Source: Streptomyces ardesiacus
GTDB lineage: Bacteria > Actinomycetota > Actinomycetes > Streptomycetales > Streptomycetaceae
Direction: 5' to 3'
DNA: 64,000 nucleotides
Assembly (NCBI RefSeq): GCF_003112575.1
Contig: NZ_BEWC01000007.1
Coordinates: forward strand, 62,001-126,000
Shown here: positions 40,689 through 47,777 of the stretch, piece by piece
Layout: every line of letters begins with the position of its first letter
Position numbering within the stretch: the stretch's first letter is position 1
Translations under genes and position numbers: made by a program
Notes under the pieces: generated by a model
The model's database searches: none
Told to the model about the DNA's origin: nothing
What the model saw: only the letters and a program-made list of their open reading frames with translations

Positions 40689-41729
40689 TCACACCGAAGA
40701 CGGCCGCCCCTGGTCCCCCGGGCGGCCGTCTTCGCGCGTGCTCGCCGTCGTGCGGAATCGGCGGCGGTATTCGGTCGGGGTGGTGTCCAGTCTGCGGCGG
40801 AAGGCCCTGACCAGGGTGTCGACGGTGCGGAAACCGCAGGCGGAGGCGACGCGTTCCAGGGTCGCGTCGGTGGATTCGAGCTGCTGGCGGGCCACTTCCA
40901 CGCGCGCCGACTCGACGTAGGCGTACGGGGTCGTGCCCAGCTCGGTCTTGAAGATGCGGGTGAGCTGCCGGTCACTGACGTGGGCGTGGGCCGCGAGGTC
41001 GGCGACGGTGAGCGGTTCGGCGATGTGGCGCATGATGTGGTGGCGGAGGTCCTCGACGCGCCGGGTCGTGGCGACCTGCTCCAGCGGGACGCTGAACTGG
41101 CTCTGCCCGCTGGGCCGTTTCAGGTACATCACGAGCTGCCGGGCCACCCGCAGCGCCACGGCCTCACCGAGATCGTCGGCGACCAGGGCGAGGGAGAGGT
41201 CGAGGCACGAGCTGATGCCCGCACCGGTCCACACGTCGCCGTCGCGGATGAAGATCGGGTCGGCGTCGACCTCGACCGCCGGATGCTCGTCGGCGAGCTG
41301 CCGCGCGGTCGACCAGTGCGTGGTGGCGCGCTTGCCGTCGAGGAGCCCGGCGGCGGCGAGGACATGCGCTCCGACACAGACGGAGGTGACCCGCCGGGTC
41401 CGTGCCGCGAGCCGCCCCACCCACTCGACCACGACGGGGTCGGTGAGCGCCCGCACCCGGCGTCGGCCGTCCACCTCGACCGCGCCGGGCACGAGCAGCG
41501 TGTCGATGCGCCGCCCGGGCAGGCCGTCGAAGGTGACGTCGGGCAGGACCCGGACACCGGCGGCGGTGGTGACCGGGCCGGTGGTCGCGGCGGCGAGCAG
41601 CACCTCGTAGCCCGCCGCGTCCTCCGTCTCGCGCCGCGCGAGGGAGAACACCTCCGGCGGCCCGGTGACGTCGAGCAGGTCGACGCCCTCGAAGAGCACG
41701 ACGACGATCAGTCGTCCGGCGGGGTTCAC
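40689..41729 (-). CDS. GlxA-family regulator (DJ-1/PfpI domain plus AraC helix-turn-helix)
   Basis: A 346-residue regulator. The N-terminal ~190 residues have the DJ-1/PfpI amidotransferase-like fold (VVLFEGVDLLDVTGPPEVF, TLLVPGAVE, and a nucleophile-elbow SVCVGAHVLAAAGLLDG with Cys). The C-terminal AraC pair reads LAAHAHVSDRQLTRIFKTELG and VASACGFRTVDTLVRAFRR. GlxA-type proteins regulate development or catabolism in Streptomyces. The GTG at 41729 faces a divergent isochorismatase-like hydrolase gene, its probable target. The final 13-15 codons lie inside a strong terminator hairpin shared with the convergent gene. Confidence 0.9.
   Translation of the reverse strand: MNPAGRLIVVVLFEGVDLLDVTGPPEVFSLARRETEDAAGYEVLLAAATTGPVTTAAGVRVLPDVTFDGLPGRRIDTLLVPGAVEVDGRRRVRALTDPVVVEWVGRLAARTRRVTSVCVGAHVLAAAGLLDGKRATTHWSTARQLADEHPAVEVDADPIFIRDGDVWTGAGISSCLDLSLALVADDLGEAVALRVARQLVMYLKRPSGQSQFSVPLEQVATTRRVEDLRHHIMRHIAEPLTVADLAAHAHVSDRQLTRIFKTELGTTPYAYVESARVEVARQQLESTDATLERVASACGFRTVDTLVRAFRRRLDTTPTEYRRRFRTTASTREDGRPGDQGRPSSV
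40695..40734. terminator. Bidirectional terminator hairpin inside a gene end
   Basis: CGAAGACGGCCGCCC (40695-40709) pairs perfectly with 40720-40734 across a 10-base loop. It is placed 27 bp after the transglycosylase stop, and within the last codons of the minus-strand GlxA-type gene (stop at 40689). Confidence 0.85.
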
Positions 41730-41753
41730 GGTCCCTCCCTGGGTCGCACGGCC

Positions 41754-41790
41754 ATGTCGGTATCTGCAGGTTAGACGACATTGCCGACAT
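41754..41790. promoter_or_regulatory. Inverted repeat between GlxA-type regulator and hydrolase
   Basis: ATGTCGG (41754-41760) and CCGACAT (41784-41790) form 7-bp arms 23 bases apart. A second nested dyad, GACGA/TCGTC, starts at about 41774. The spacing fits a regulator that binds separated half-sites, such as an AraC-type dimer controlling the divergent pair. Confidence 0.5.
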
Positions 41791-41861
41791 CGTCGGGCGG
41801 CCCTAGCGTCGTAGGAGCAGGCCAACGGCTGCCACCCACCCCCGGATCCAAGGGAGTTCCC

Positions 41862-42452
41862 ATGCCCAGAACCACCCTGCGCCGCCTCAGCGGACTCGAC
41901 GACACCCCCGCCAGGCTCGCCGACTCCACGCTGGTCCTCGTCGACTACCAGAACACCTACACGACCGGCGTGATGGAACTCGACGGCTGGCAGGCCGCGC
42001 TCGACGCGGGCGCCCGGCTGCTGGCCCGCGCCCGCCGGGAGGGCGCCAAGGTCGTCCACGTCGTCCACGACGGCGGCGAGGGCTCCCCGTACGACCTCGG
42101 GGCCGAGATCGGGCAGATCCACCCCAGCGTCGCGCCGGCCGAAGGCGAGCCCGTCGTCACCAAGAAGGCGCCGGACTCCTTCTACGGCACCGACCTCGGC
42201 GAGCACGTCGACGCGGCCGGCCACAAGGACCTCGTCGTCATCGGCTTCATGACGCACATGTGCGTGGCCTTCACCGCCCAGGGCGCCTTCCTGCGCGGCA
42301 ACCGCCCCACGGTCGTCGCCGACGCCTGCGCCACCCGCGCCCTGCCGGCCGCGGACACCGAACTCGACGCCCGCCAGGTGCACTACGGCGCCCTCGCCAC
42401 CGTCGCCGACATGTACGGGGTCGTCGTTCCGACACAGGAGTCCCTGACCTAG
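41862..42452 (+). CDS. Isochorismatase-like cysteine hydrolase
   Basis: A 196-residue hydrolase of the isochorismatase superfamily. The catalytic triad is visible: Asp in LVLVDYQNTY, Lys in VTKKAPDSFYGTDL, and Cys in GFMTHMCVAFTAQGAF with the preceding cis-peptide region. Members hydrolyse nicotinamide, N-carbamoyl or other amide or vinyl-ether compounds; the substrate here is unknown. AAGGGAG precedes the ATG at 41862. Divergent from a GlxA-type regulator. Its TAG stop shares CTAG with the stop of the convergent RsbW-like gene. Confidence 0.88.
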   Translation: MPRTTLRRLSGLDDTPARLADSTLVLVDYQNTYTTGVMELDGWQAALDAGARLLARARREGAKVVHVVHDGGEGSPYDLGAEIGQIHPSVAPAEGEPVVTKKAPDSFYGTDLGEHVDAAGHKDLVVIGFMTHMCVAFTAQGAFLRGNRPTVVADACATRALPAADTELDARQVHYGALATVADMYGVVVPTQESLT

Positions 42453-42883
42453 GCCGGTGCGCGGCCGGCCCCGCACTCGAACCACACGGTCTTGCCGCCC
42501 CCGGGCCCCGGACCCACACCCCACGTGTCGGCCACCGCCTCCAGCAGCACCAGCCCCCGGCCGCCCTCCGCGTCGTCGCTCACCCACACGGAAGGCACGG
42601 GCTGCCGGGGGCTCCCGTCGGCCACCTCCACGCGGACCCCGTCCGCCTGTCGCCGCAACAGCACCGTGCAGCGGCGGTCCGGGACATGGCGTACGACGTT
42701 GGCCAGCAGCTCGGTCACGCCGAGTTCCACCGCTTCGGCCAGCTCGGCGAGATCCCACTCGCGCAGGTACGAGCGGACGATGCGGCGGACGTGCCGCGCC
42801 GAGTGCGCGCCGGCGGTGAAGCTCATCCGGTACTGGTCCGCCAGGGGGTGGCCCACGAGGACCGAGGGAAAGTATTCGTTCAC
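42449..42883 (-). CDS. RsbW-like anti-sigma/ATP-binding protein (HATPase_c_2)
   Basis: A 144-residue serine-kinase-like protein. The GHKL motifs are seen as VTELLANVVRHV (N box), VRVEVADGS (G1) and EGGRGLVLLEAVADTWGV (G2). Such proteins are numerous in Streptomyces, often next to XRE/DUF397 pairs. They may control sigma factors, or act as orphan ATP-binding switches. The GTG at 42883 faces away from the XRE gene across 93 bp, forming the classic divergent cassette. The last residue region overlaps the isochorismatase-like stop by four bases. Confidence 0.86.
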   Translation of the reverse strand: MNEYFPSVLVGHPLADQYRMSFTAGAHSARHVRRIVRSYLREWDLAELAEAVELGVTELLANVVRHVPDRRCTVLLRRQADGVRVEVADGSPRQPVPSVWVSDDAEGGRGLVLLEAVADTWGVGPGPGGGKTVWFECGAGRAPA

Positions 42884-42976
42884 GGCACGAGCCTGACGTC
42901 GGACGACTACCGTGGGCTACCGAACGGATACAACCGGTGCCCCAGTGGACCGAGTTGTGCGCGAAGGGGGCTGTGC

Positions 42977-43825
42977 GTGACCCACATCAACGTCCTTGAC
43001 CCGGGCGCCTCGCCGCTCGACTACTACGGTTTCGAGCTGCGCCGCCACCGGGAGGCCGCCGGGCTGACCCAACGGCAGCTCGGCGACATCGTCAACTACA
43101 CCGGCTCACTGGTGGGCCAGATCGAGACGGCCCGGAAACTGCCGACGCCGGAGTTCAGCGAACGGGTCGACGCGGCGCTGGGGACGGGCGGGTTGCTGTC
43201 CCGGCTGGTCACGCTGGTGATGCGCGCCCAGCTTCCGGCCTGGTTCCAACAGATCGCGGAGTTGGAGACACGTGCGGTCGAGATCTGCGCGTTCCAAACG
43301 CACATGGTCCACGGCCTGCTCCAGACCGACGCCTACGTCAGGGCCGTGCTGGGCACGTTCGACCCGACCGATCTCGACGACCGCACAGCCGTGCGGCTCG
43401 CCCGCCAGCGCATCTTCGAGAAACAGACGCCACCGGTCTTCTGGTCGATCGTCAGCGAGGCCGCGTTGCTCCAGGAGATCGGCGGCCGAGAAACGATGCG
43501 CGGCCAACTGGCCCACCTGTTGTCCTTCGAGGACAACCCCCGGATCAACGTTCAGGTCCTCCCGTTCTCGACGGGAGCACACCCGGGACTCACAGGCTCA
43601 TTCAGTATCTTCCGGTTCGCGAGCGACCCGGCCATCCTCTACACGGATAGGTACGGCAGCGGTCATCCGACCGCCAACCCGGAGAGCGTCAAGGACTGTT
43701 CGCTCCGTTACGATCATCTTCGAGCCGCCGCGCTCTCCCTCAAGGACTCGGCGGCACTGATCCGCCGGGTAATGGAGGAACGCTATGGCGAGCAGGGCAA
43801 TGCCGACGACTGTCCAGTGGCGTAA
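42977..43825 (+). CDS. XRE-family regulator with DUF5753 domain
   Basis: A 282-residue regulator: an N-terminal Cro/CI-type helix-turn-helix (GFELRRHREAAGLTQRQLGDIV; SLVGQIETARKLPTPEF) and a C-terminal DUF5753 domain (AFQTHMVHGLLQTDAYVRAVL; RQRIFEKQTPPVFWSIVSEAALLQEIGG; ILYTDRYGSGH). Proteins of this type (for example the BldB/WhiJ-linked regulators) act with a DUF397 partner and influence development and antibiotic production. GTG at 42977 gives the normal length. The following DUF397 gene begins inside its last codons (41-bp overlap). Its codon GC bias looks weaker than the neighbours', as usual for these mobile-looking cassettes. Confidence 0.9.
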   Translation: MTHINVLDPGASPLDYYGFELRRHREAAGLTQRQLGDIVNYTGSLVGQIETARKLPTPEFSERVDAALGTGGLLSRLVTLVMRAQLPAWFQQIAELETRAVEICAFQTHMVHGLLQTDAYVRAVLGTFDPTDLDDRTAVRLARQRIFEKQTPPVFWSIVSEAALLQEIGGRETMRGQLAHLLSFEDNPRINVQVLPFSTGAHPGLTGSFSIFRFASDPAILYTDRYGSGHPTANPESVKDCSLRYDHLRAAALSLKDSAALIRRVMEERYGEQGNADDCPVA

Positions 43826-44060
43826 GTCCAGCTACAGCAGCGACCAGGGCGGCGAATGCGTGGAGTGCGCGCCTCTCGGTCTGCTTGCCTGGCGCAAGTC
43901 GTCGTACAGCGGCGACCAGGGCGGCAACTGCGTCGAAGTGGGCGAACTGCCCACCACCGTCGCCGTCCGCGACTCCAAAACCCCGGCGGGCCCGGTCCTC
44001 ACCCTCGCCCCCGCCGCCTTCACCACCTTCGTCGGCTGGGCCCGCACCACCCACAAGTGA
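43785..44060 (+). CDS. DUF397 protein with a duplicated DUF397 core
   Basis: A 91-residue protein. It has two copies of the DUF397 core: QWRKSSYSSDQGGECVEC (about 11-28) and AWRKSSYSGDQGGNCVEV (about 35-52). Only the second is followed by the usual VAVRDSKTPAGPVL and the closing F-x-x-F-x-G-W helix. Ordinary DUF397 proteins have one core in about 60-80 residues, so this is a partial internal duplication. Starts at 43785 or at a second ATG at 43800, both inside the XRE gene. It probably binds or inhibits the XRE-DUF5753 partner. Confidence 0.9.
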   Translation: MASRAMPTTVQWRKSSYSSDQGGECVECAPLGLLAWRKSSYSGDQGGNCVEVGELPTTVAVRDSKTPAGPVLTLAPAAFTTFVGWARTTHK

Positions 44061-44120
44061 CGCGACGGCGTACGCAATTGCGCCAACCATGAGCCGAACC
44101 CTGGGACTTGTGATCTTCGT

Positions 44121-44148
44121 GTGCCTAAAGTGTGTGCGCCTTAGGCAC
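44121..44148. promoter_or_regulatory. 8-bp inverted repeat upstream of the cell-wall cassette
   Basis: GTGCCTAA (44121-44128) and TTAGGCAC (44141-44148) are perfect arms separated by 12 bases, 130 bp before the next ATG. A 10-bp palindrome CGCAATTGCG lies at 44073-44082. Both are AT-rich islands in the 217-bp gap and are likely operators or promoter elements. Confidence 0.5.
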
Positions 44149-44277
44149 TCGCAACAGGTCATCCCCTGACACACGACCGCGGCGGGCACGCACCACCTCT
44201 GCCCGACCCGCGCCGGTCGAGCGCGGCCTCACTCGGGCTCGGGTGGCGGCGCCCTCCGACCGAGAGGAAGCCGGCCC

Positions 44278-46506
44278 ATGGCTGACGAGATGGTGCGCGC
44301 AGCGCAGCAGTTCATCAACACCACGTATGACAACGGCGCCAAACTGGGCATATCGAGGCTCGACGAGAACGGCCGGACGAGCTGGACCGTGATGTACGCC
44401 CTGACCAGGGCGCTCCAGTACGAGCTGGGCATCTCCGGCCTGTCGGACAACTTCGGCCCCACGACGCTCTCCGCGCTCCAGTCGAAGTACCCGAACATCC
44501 ACGCCTCGGGCGCCCCCGGGAACATCGTCCGGATCGTGCAGGCCGGCCTGTACTGCAAGGGGTACGACGGCGGCGGCATCGACGGGACGTACAGCGAGCG
44601 GGTCCAGAACTCGGTGCTGTCGCTGAAGTCGGACATGGGGGTCGACTTCGCCTACCCCGGCAGCGACGTGGTCCCGAAGGTCTTCAAGGGCCTGCTGAAC
44701 ATGGACCCGTACGTCACCGTCAACGGCGGCTCCGAGCAGATCAGGGCCGTCCAGCAGTGGATGAACGGCGAGTTCGTCAACCGCCGGGACTTCTACATCG
44801 TGCCCTGCGACGGACACCACTCCCGGACCGTCGCCACGGCCATGCTCTACGCGGTGCAGTACACGATCGGCATGGCCGACGGCGTGGCCAACGGCAACTT
44901 CGGGCCGGGCACCAAGTCCGGGATCAAGGCGCACACGCTGTCGGTGGGGTCGTCCGGCACCTGGGTGCAGCTCTTCACCGCGGGCATGCTGCTCAACGCG
45001 CGGCCGGTGTCGTTCGGCGGCACCTTCACCTCGGCGCTCGCCGACGCCGTCCGCTCCTTCCAGTCGTTCGCCAAGCTCCCGGTGACGGGGCAGGGCGACT
45101 TCTCCACCTGGGCGTCGCTGCTGGTGTCGTACGGCGACCAGGACCGCAAGGGCGCCGCCTGTGACGGCGTCACCCGGATCACCCCCGACCGGGCCAAGGC
45201 CCTCAAGGCGGAGGGGATCACGATCGTGGGGCGCTACCTCACCAACCCGGTCCCGGGCGGCGGCGCGGTGCCCGAGAAGGAGATCCAGTCCGGGGAGCTG
45301 CAGACCATCGCCGACGAGGGCATGCGCTGCTTCCCCATCTACCAGACCTTCGGCCGGGGTGCGAGCGACTTCAGCTATCCGCTGGGACGCGCCGCGGGGC
45401 AGGCCGCGATCAACGCCGCTCTCGACCACGGGTTCAGGTCCGGGACCAGGATCTTCTTCGCCGTCGACTTCGACGCGTACGACTACGAGGTCACCGACAA
45501 CGTCCTGCCGCACTTCAAGGGCATCGAGGACGCGATGCGCGACGACGGCAACCGGTACACGGTCGGTGTCTACGGCCCGCGCAACGTGTGCACGCGCGTG
45601 TCCGACGCCGGGCACGCCTCGGCGTCGTTCGTGTCCGACATGTCCTCCGGGTTCTCCGGGAACTTCGGTTACCCGCTGCCCACCAACTGGGCCTACGACC
45701 AGATCGTCACCAAGACCGTCGGCTCCGGCAGCGGCTCCATCAACATCGACGTCAACATCGCCTCCGGACGGGACAGCGGCCAGGGGTCCTTCGACCCGCC
45801 CCGCGGCGTCAAGCCCGACACCCGTCTCAGCCCCGACGTCACGACGGCCATGGAGACCGACGTCGGCAAGTACATGGAGTCGCTCGGCTTCCCCCTCGAC
45901 GGGGGACTGCGGTCGTACCAGCACTGGAAGTGCTTCGAGCGCACCGTCACCGCGCACGACGACCTGATCACGGAGCTGTCGAACCGGCACAACATGCGCA
46001 AGGCGCTGATCCAGACCACCGCCTACTGGGAGATGCGGCACATCGCCCCGGACGACGAGGCGGCCTGGGCCGCGGTCATCCTGGCCTTCAACACGACCCG
46101 GCAGTACATCCGGGACACCTCCACCGGCATCGCCAAGCAGCGCGCCGTCACTCTCATCGGCGCCTGGAACCACGCGCTCGACAAGGGGTACGGGTCGGGT
46201 CAGCCGCGCCGGGACGTGTCGGTGGACGAGGACAAGTACAACGCGTGGAAGCAGGCGTACGACAGCGAGACGTACGCCCTCACCAGCGTCGCGCTGATCC
46301 ACCGCTGGGACATCGACGGCAAGCCCGGCGGCGACGACGACTCACCGGCCCTGCGCCAGCCCACCCTGGGCTACACGGACCAGGAGATCTACGAGGTCCT
46401 GCGCCGCTACCAGGGCCCCGGCGACGTCGCCTACGAGGAGGCCAAGAAGAGAATGGGGCTCTACTACGTGATGGAGAAGTACAACTCCATCTCCCGCAAC
46501 CTCTGA
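44278..46506 (+). CDS. Rv2525c-like glycoside-hydrolase-fold protein with peptidoglycan-binding-like repeats
   Basis: A 742-residue protein without any signal peptide. Residues about 1-280 contain three or four peptidoglycan-binding-like helical repeats (LSDNFGPTTLSALQ; DGTYSERVQNSVLSLK; NGNFGPGTKSGIKAH). Residues about 295-510 match DUF1906/Rv2525c-like TIM barrels (GITIVGRYLTNPV; FPIYQTFGR; RIFFAVDFDAYDYEV; YTVGVYGP). Residues about 520-742 are an all-helical end of unknown type. GAGGAAG precedes the ATG at 44278. It heads a cassette with a membrane protein and a Tat-exported M15-like protein. The lack of a signal for a wall-acting fold suggests release by lysis, another route, or a cytoplasmic role. 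Confidence 0.82.
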   Translation: MADEMVRAAQQFINTTYDNGAKLGISRLDENGRTSWTVMYALTRALQYELGISGLSDNFGPTTLSALQSKYPNIHASGAPGNIVRIVQAGLYCKGYDGGGIDGTYSERVQNSVLSLKSDMGVDFAYPGSDVVPKVFKGLLNMDPYVTVNGGSEQIRAVQQWMNGEFVNRRDFYIVPCDGHHSRTVATAMLYAVQYTIGMADGVANGNFGPGTKSGIKAHTLSVGSSGTWVQLFTAGMLLNARPVSFGGTFTSALADAVRSFQSFAKLPVTGQGDFSTWASLLVSYGDQDRKGAACDGVTRITPDRAKALKAEGITIVGRYLTNPVPGGGAVPEKEIQSGELQTIADEGMRCFPIYQTFGRGASDFSYPLGRAAGQAAINAALDHGFRSGTRIFFAVDFDAYDYEVTDNVLPHFKGIEDAMRDDGNRYTVGVYGPRNVCTRVSDAGHASASFVSDMSSGFSGNFGYPLPTNWAYDQIVTKTVGSGSGSINIDVNIASGRDSGQGSFDPPRGVKPDTRLSPDVTTAMETDVGKYMESLGFPLDGGLRSYQHWKCFERTVTAHDDLITELSNRHNMRKALIQTTAYWEMRHIAPDDEAAWAAVILAFNTTRQYIRDTSTGIAKQRAVTLIGAWNHALDKGYGSGQPRRDVSVDEDKYNAWKQAYDSETYALTSVALIHRWDIDGKPGGDDDSPALRQPTLGYTDQEIYEVLRRYQGPGDVAYEEAKKRMGLYYVMEKYNSISRNL

Positions 46507-46520
46507 CAGGAGCACGGCAC

Positions 46521-46967
46521 ATGTCAGGCGACCAGCCCTACGCCGAGCACGAGGGTGCCGTCCTGCTGCTGTTGCTGCTGGCCGGTCTCGTCGCCGTGGT
46601 GTGGCTCACGGTCCGCGCGGTCACCGGCCTGGTGCGGGCCCGCCGGAGGGGCACGACCCTCCTCGGTCCGGCGGCCGTACTGGCCTGGGACGCGGCGGTC
46701 GGCATGTACACCTGGGGGCTGCTCCACCTGTTCTTCTTCGACGACCACGCCCAGGCGGAGGCCTGTGCGAAGGCCGTCGACGGCAGGGTCACCGGCTACG
46801 AACCGACCTTCGTCCCGCTGCACTTCGGCTGCCGCACCGGTGACGGCCGGGTGACCGAGGCGGTCGTCCCGTCCTACCTCAACCCGGCGACCCTGCTGCT
46901 CGGAATCTGCGCGCTCGTCCTGACCTGGCTCGTCATCGCACACCACAAGAAGGGCACCCACACGTGA
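46521..46967 (+). CDS. Membrane protein in the cell-wall cassette
   Basis: A 148-residue protein with three hydrophobic helices (about 14-37, 50-72, 122-140) and a 45-residue extracytoplasmic-looking loop carrying two cysteines (AEACAKAVDG and FGCRTGDG), which could form a disulfide. ACAGGAG precedes the ATG at 46521. The stop overlaps the next GTG (GTGA), so it is co-translated with the M15-like protein. No family known to me; a holin-like or scaffold role would fit the neighbourhood but is only a guess. Confidence 0.72.
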   Translation: MSGDQPYAEHEGAVLLLLLLAGLVAVVWLTVRAVTGLVRARRRGTTLLGPAAVLAWDAAVGMYTWGLLHLFFFDDHAQAEACAKAVDGRVTGYEPTFVPLHFGCRTGDGRVTEAVVPSYLNPATLLLGICALVLTWLVIAHHKKGTHT

Positions 46968-47653
46968 CCACCCCCCTGTCCCGCCGCCACGTCCTGCGCC
47001 GTGCCGCCTTCCTGGCCGCCGGGACCGTCGTCGGCTCCCAGATGCTGTCCTCCCCCGCCCTCGCGCAGCCGGCAGGCCCGGAGCCCGACAAGCTCCGCGA
47101 GTCGGTGCGCAGGGCGCAGGAGCGCAACAAGCGCGTCCTGAGCGGTGTCCCGTCCCTCAACGGATGGGAGATGGAGAAGACCGCGGACCACCACGGCCAC
47201 ATCTACACCAGACCCGTACCGGGCCTTCCGGTCGACGGCGTCCAGGTACGCATGGGCGACGTCGAAACCGTGCTGGTCCATCTGATCCGCCGCTTCCACT
47301 ACGAGGTCGACCAACTGCGCCGCGGCGACGTGACCGGCTGGCGCCACCCCTCGACGGTCCGCAAGGGCATGGCCGAGTCGAACCTGGCGTCCGGTACGGC
47401 GGTCCTGATCCGGCCGGGTTCCTACCCGTCGGGAGTGCGGGGCGGCTTCTTCCCGCAGCAGTTGACGGCGATCCGGGACATCCTCGCGGAGTGCGACGGA
47501 GTGGTCCGCTGGGGCGGCGACGACAAGCACCCGGACGAGGCGCTGTTCCACATCGACGTCGAGCCCGGTGACGACAGGCTGCCGAAGCTGGCCGAGAAGA
47601 TCGTGGAGTGGGACTGGACCCCCGGCAAGGGGGCCGGTTCCGGCACCGTCTGA
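46964..47653 (+). CDS. Tat-exported M15-like (D-Ala-D-Ala carboxypeptidase fold) protein lacking zinc ligands
   Basis: A 229-residue protein with a twin-arginine signal (SRRHVLRRAAFLAAG, cleavage near ALA-QP, about residue 34). The mature part resembles peptidase family M15_4. The core that normally reads SNHASGTAxD is SNLASGTAVL here, so the His and Asp zinc ligands are both Leu. The C-terminal RWGG block is followed by DEALFHIDV rather than the usual DEMHFEI, so the third ligand is also changed. It is therefore probably not an active zinc peptidase but a binding protein. Co-translated with the membrane protein upstream. A stem-loop terminator follows. Confidence 0.78.
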   Translation: MTTPLSRRHVLRRAAFLAAGTVVGSQMLSSPALAQPAGPEPDKLRESVRRAQERNKRVLSGVPSLNGWEMEKTADHHGHIYTRPVPGLPVDGVQVRMGDVETVLVHLIRRFHYEVDQLRRGDVTGWRHPSTVRKGMAESNLASGTAVLIRPGSYPSGVRGGFFPQQLTAIRDILAECDGVVRWGGDDKHPDEALFHIDVEPGDDRLPKLAEKIVEWDWTPGKGAGSGTV

Positions 47654-47667
47654 GCCGGGCGGACGGG

Positions 47668-47695
47668 CCCGGGCCGGATCGCGACCCGGCCCGGG
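47668..47695 (+). terminator. Terminator-like hairpin
   Basis: CCCGGGCCGG (47668-47677) pairs with CCGGCCCGGG (47686-47695) across 8 bases, followed by tcaacgtttctgttc. It is 15 bp after the M15-like gene and ends the cassette. Confidence 0.7.
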
Positions 47696-47777
47696 TCAAC
47701 GTTTCTGTTCGAACTATCGTCTTCGCACGTGTGTCCACACCGGGCACCCCGACGACGCCGAACGGAAACCCCGCCCC

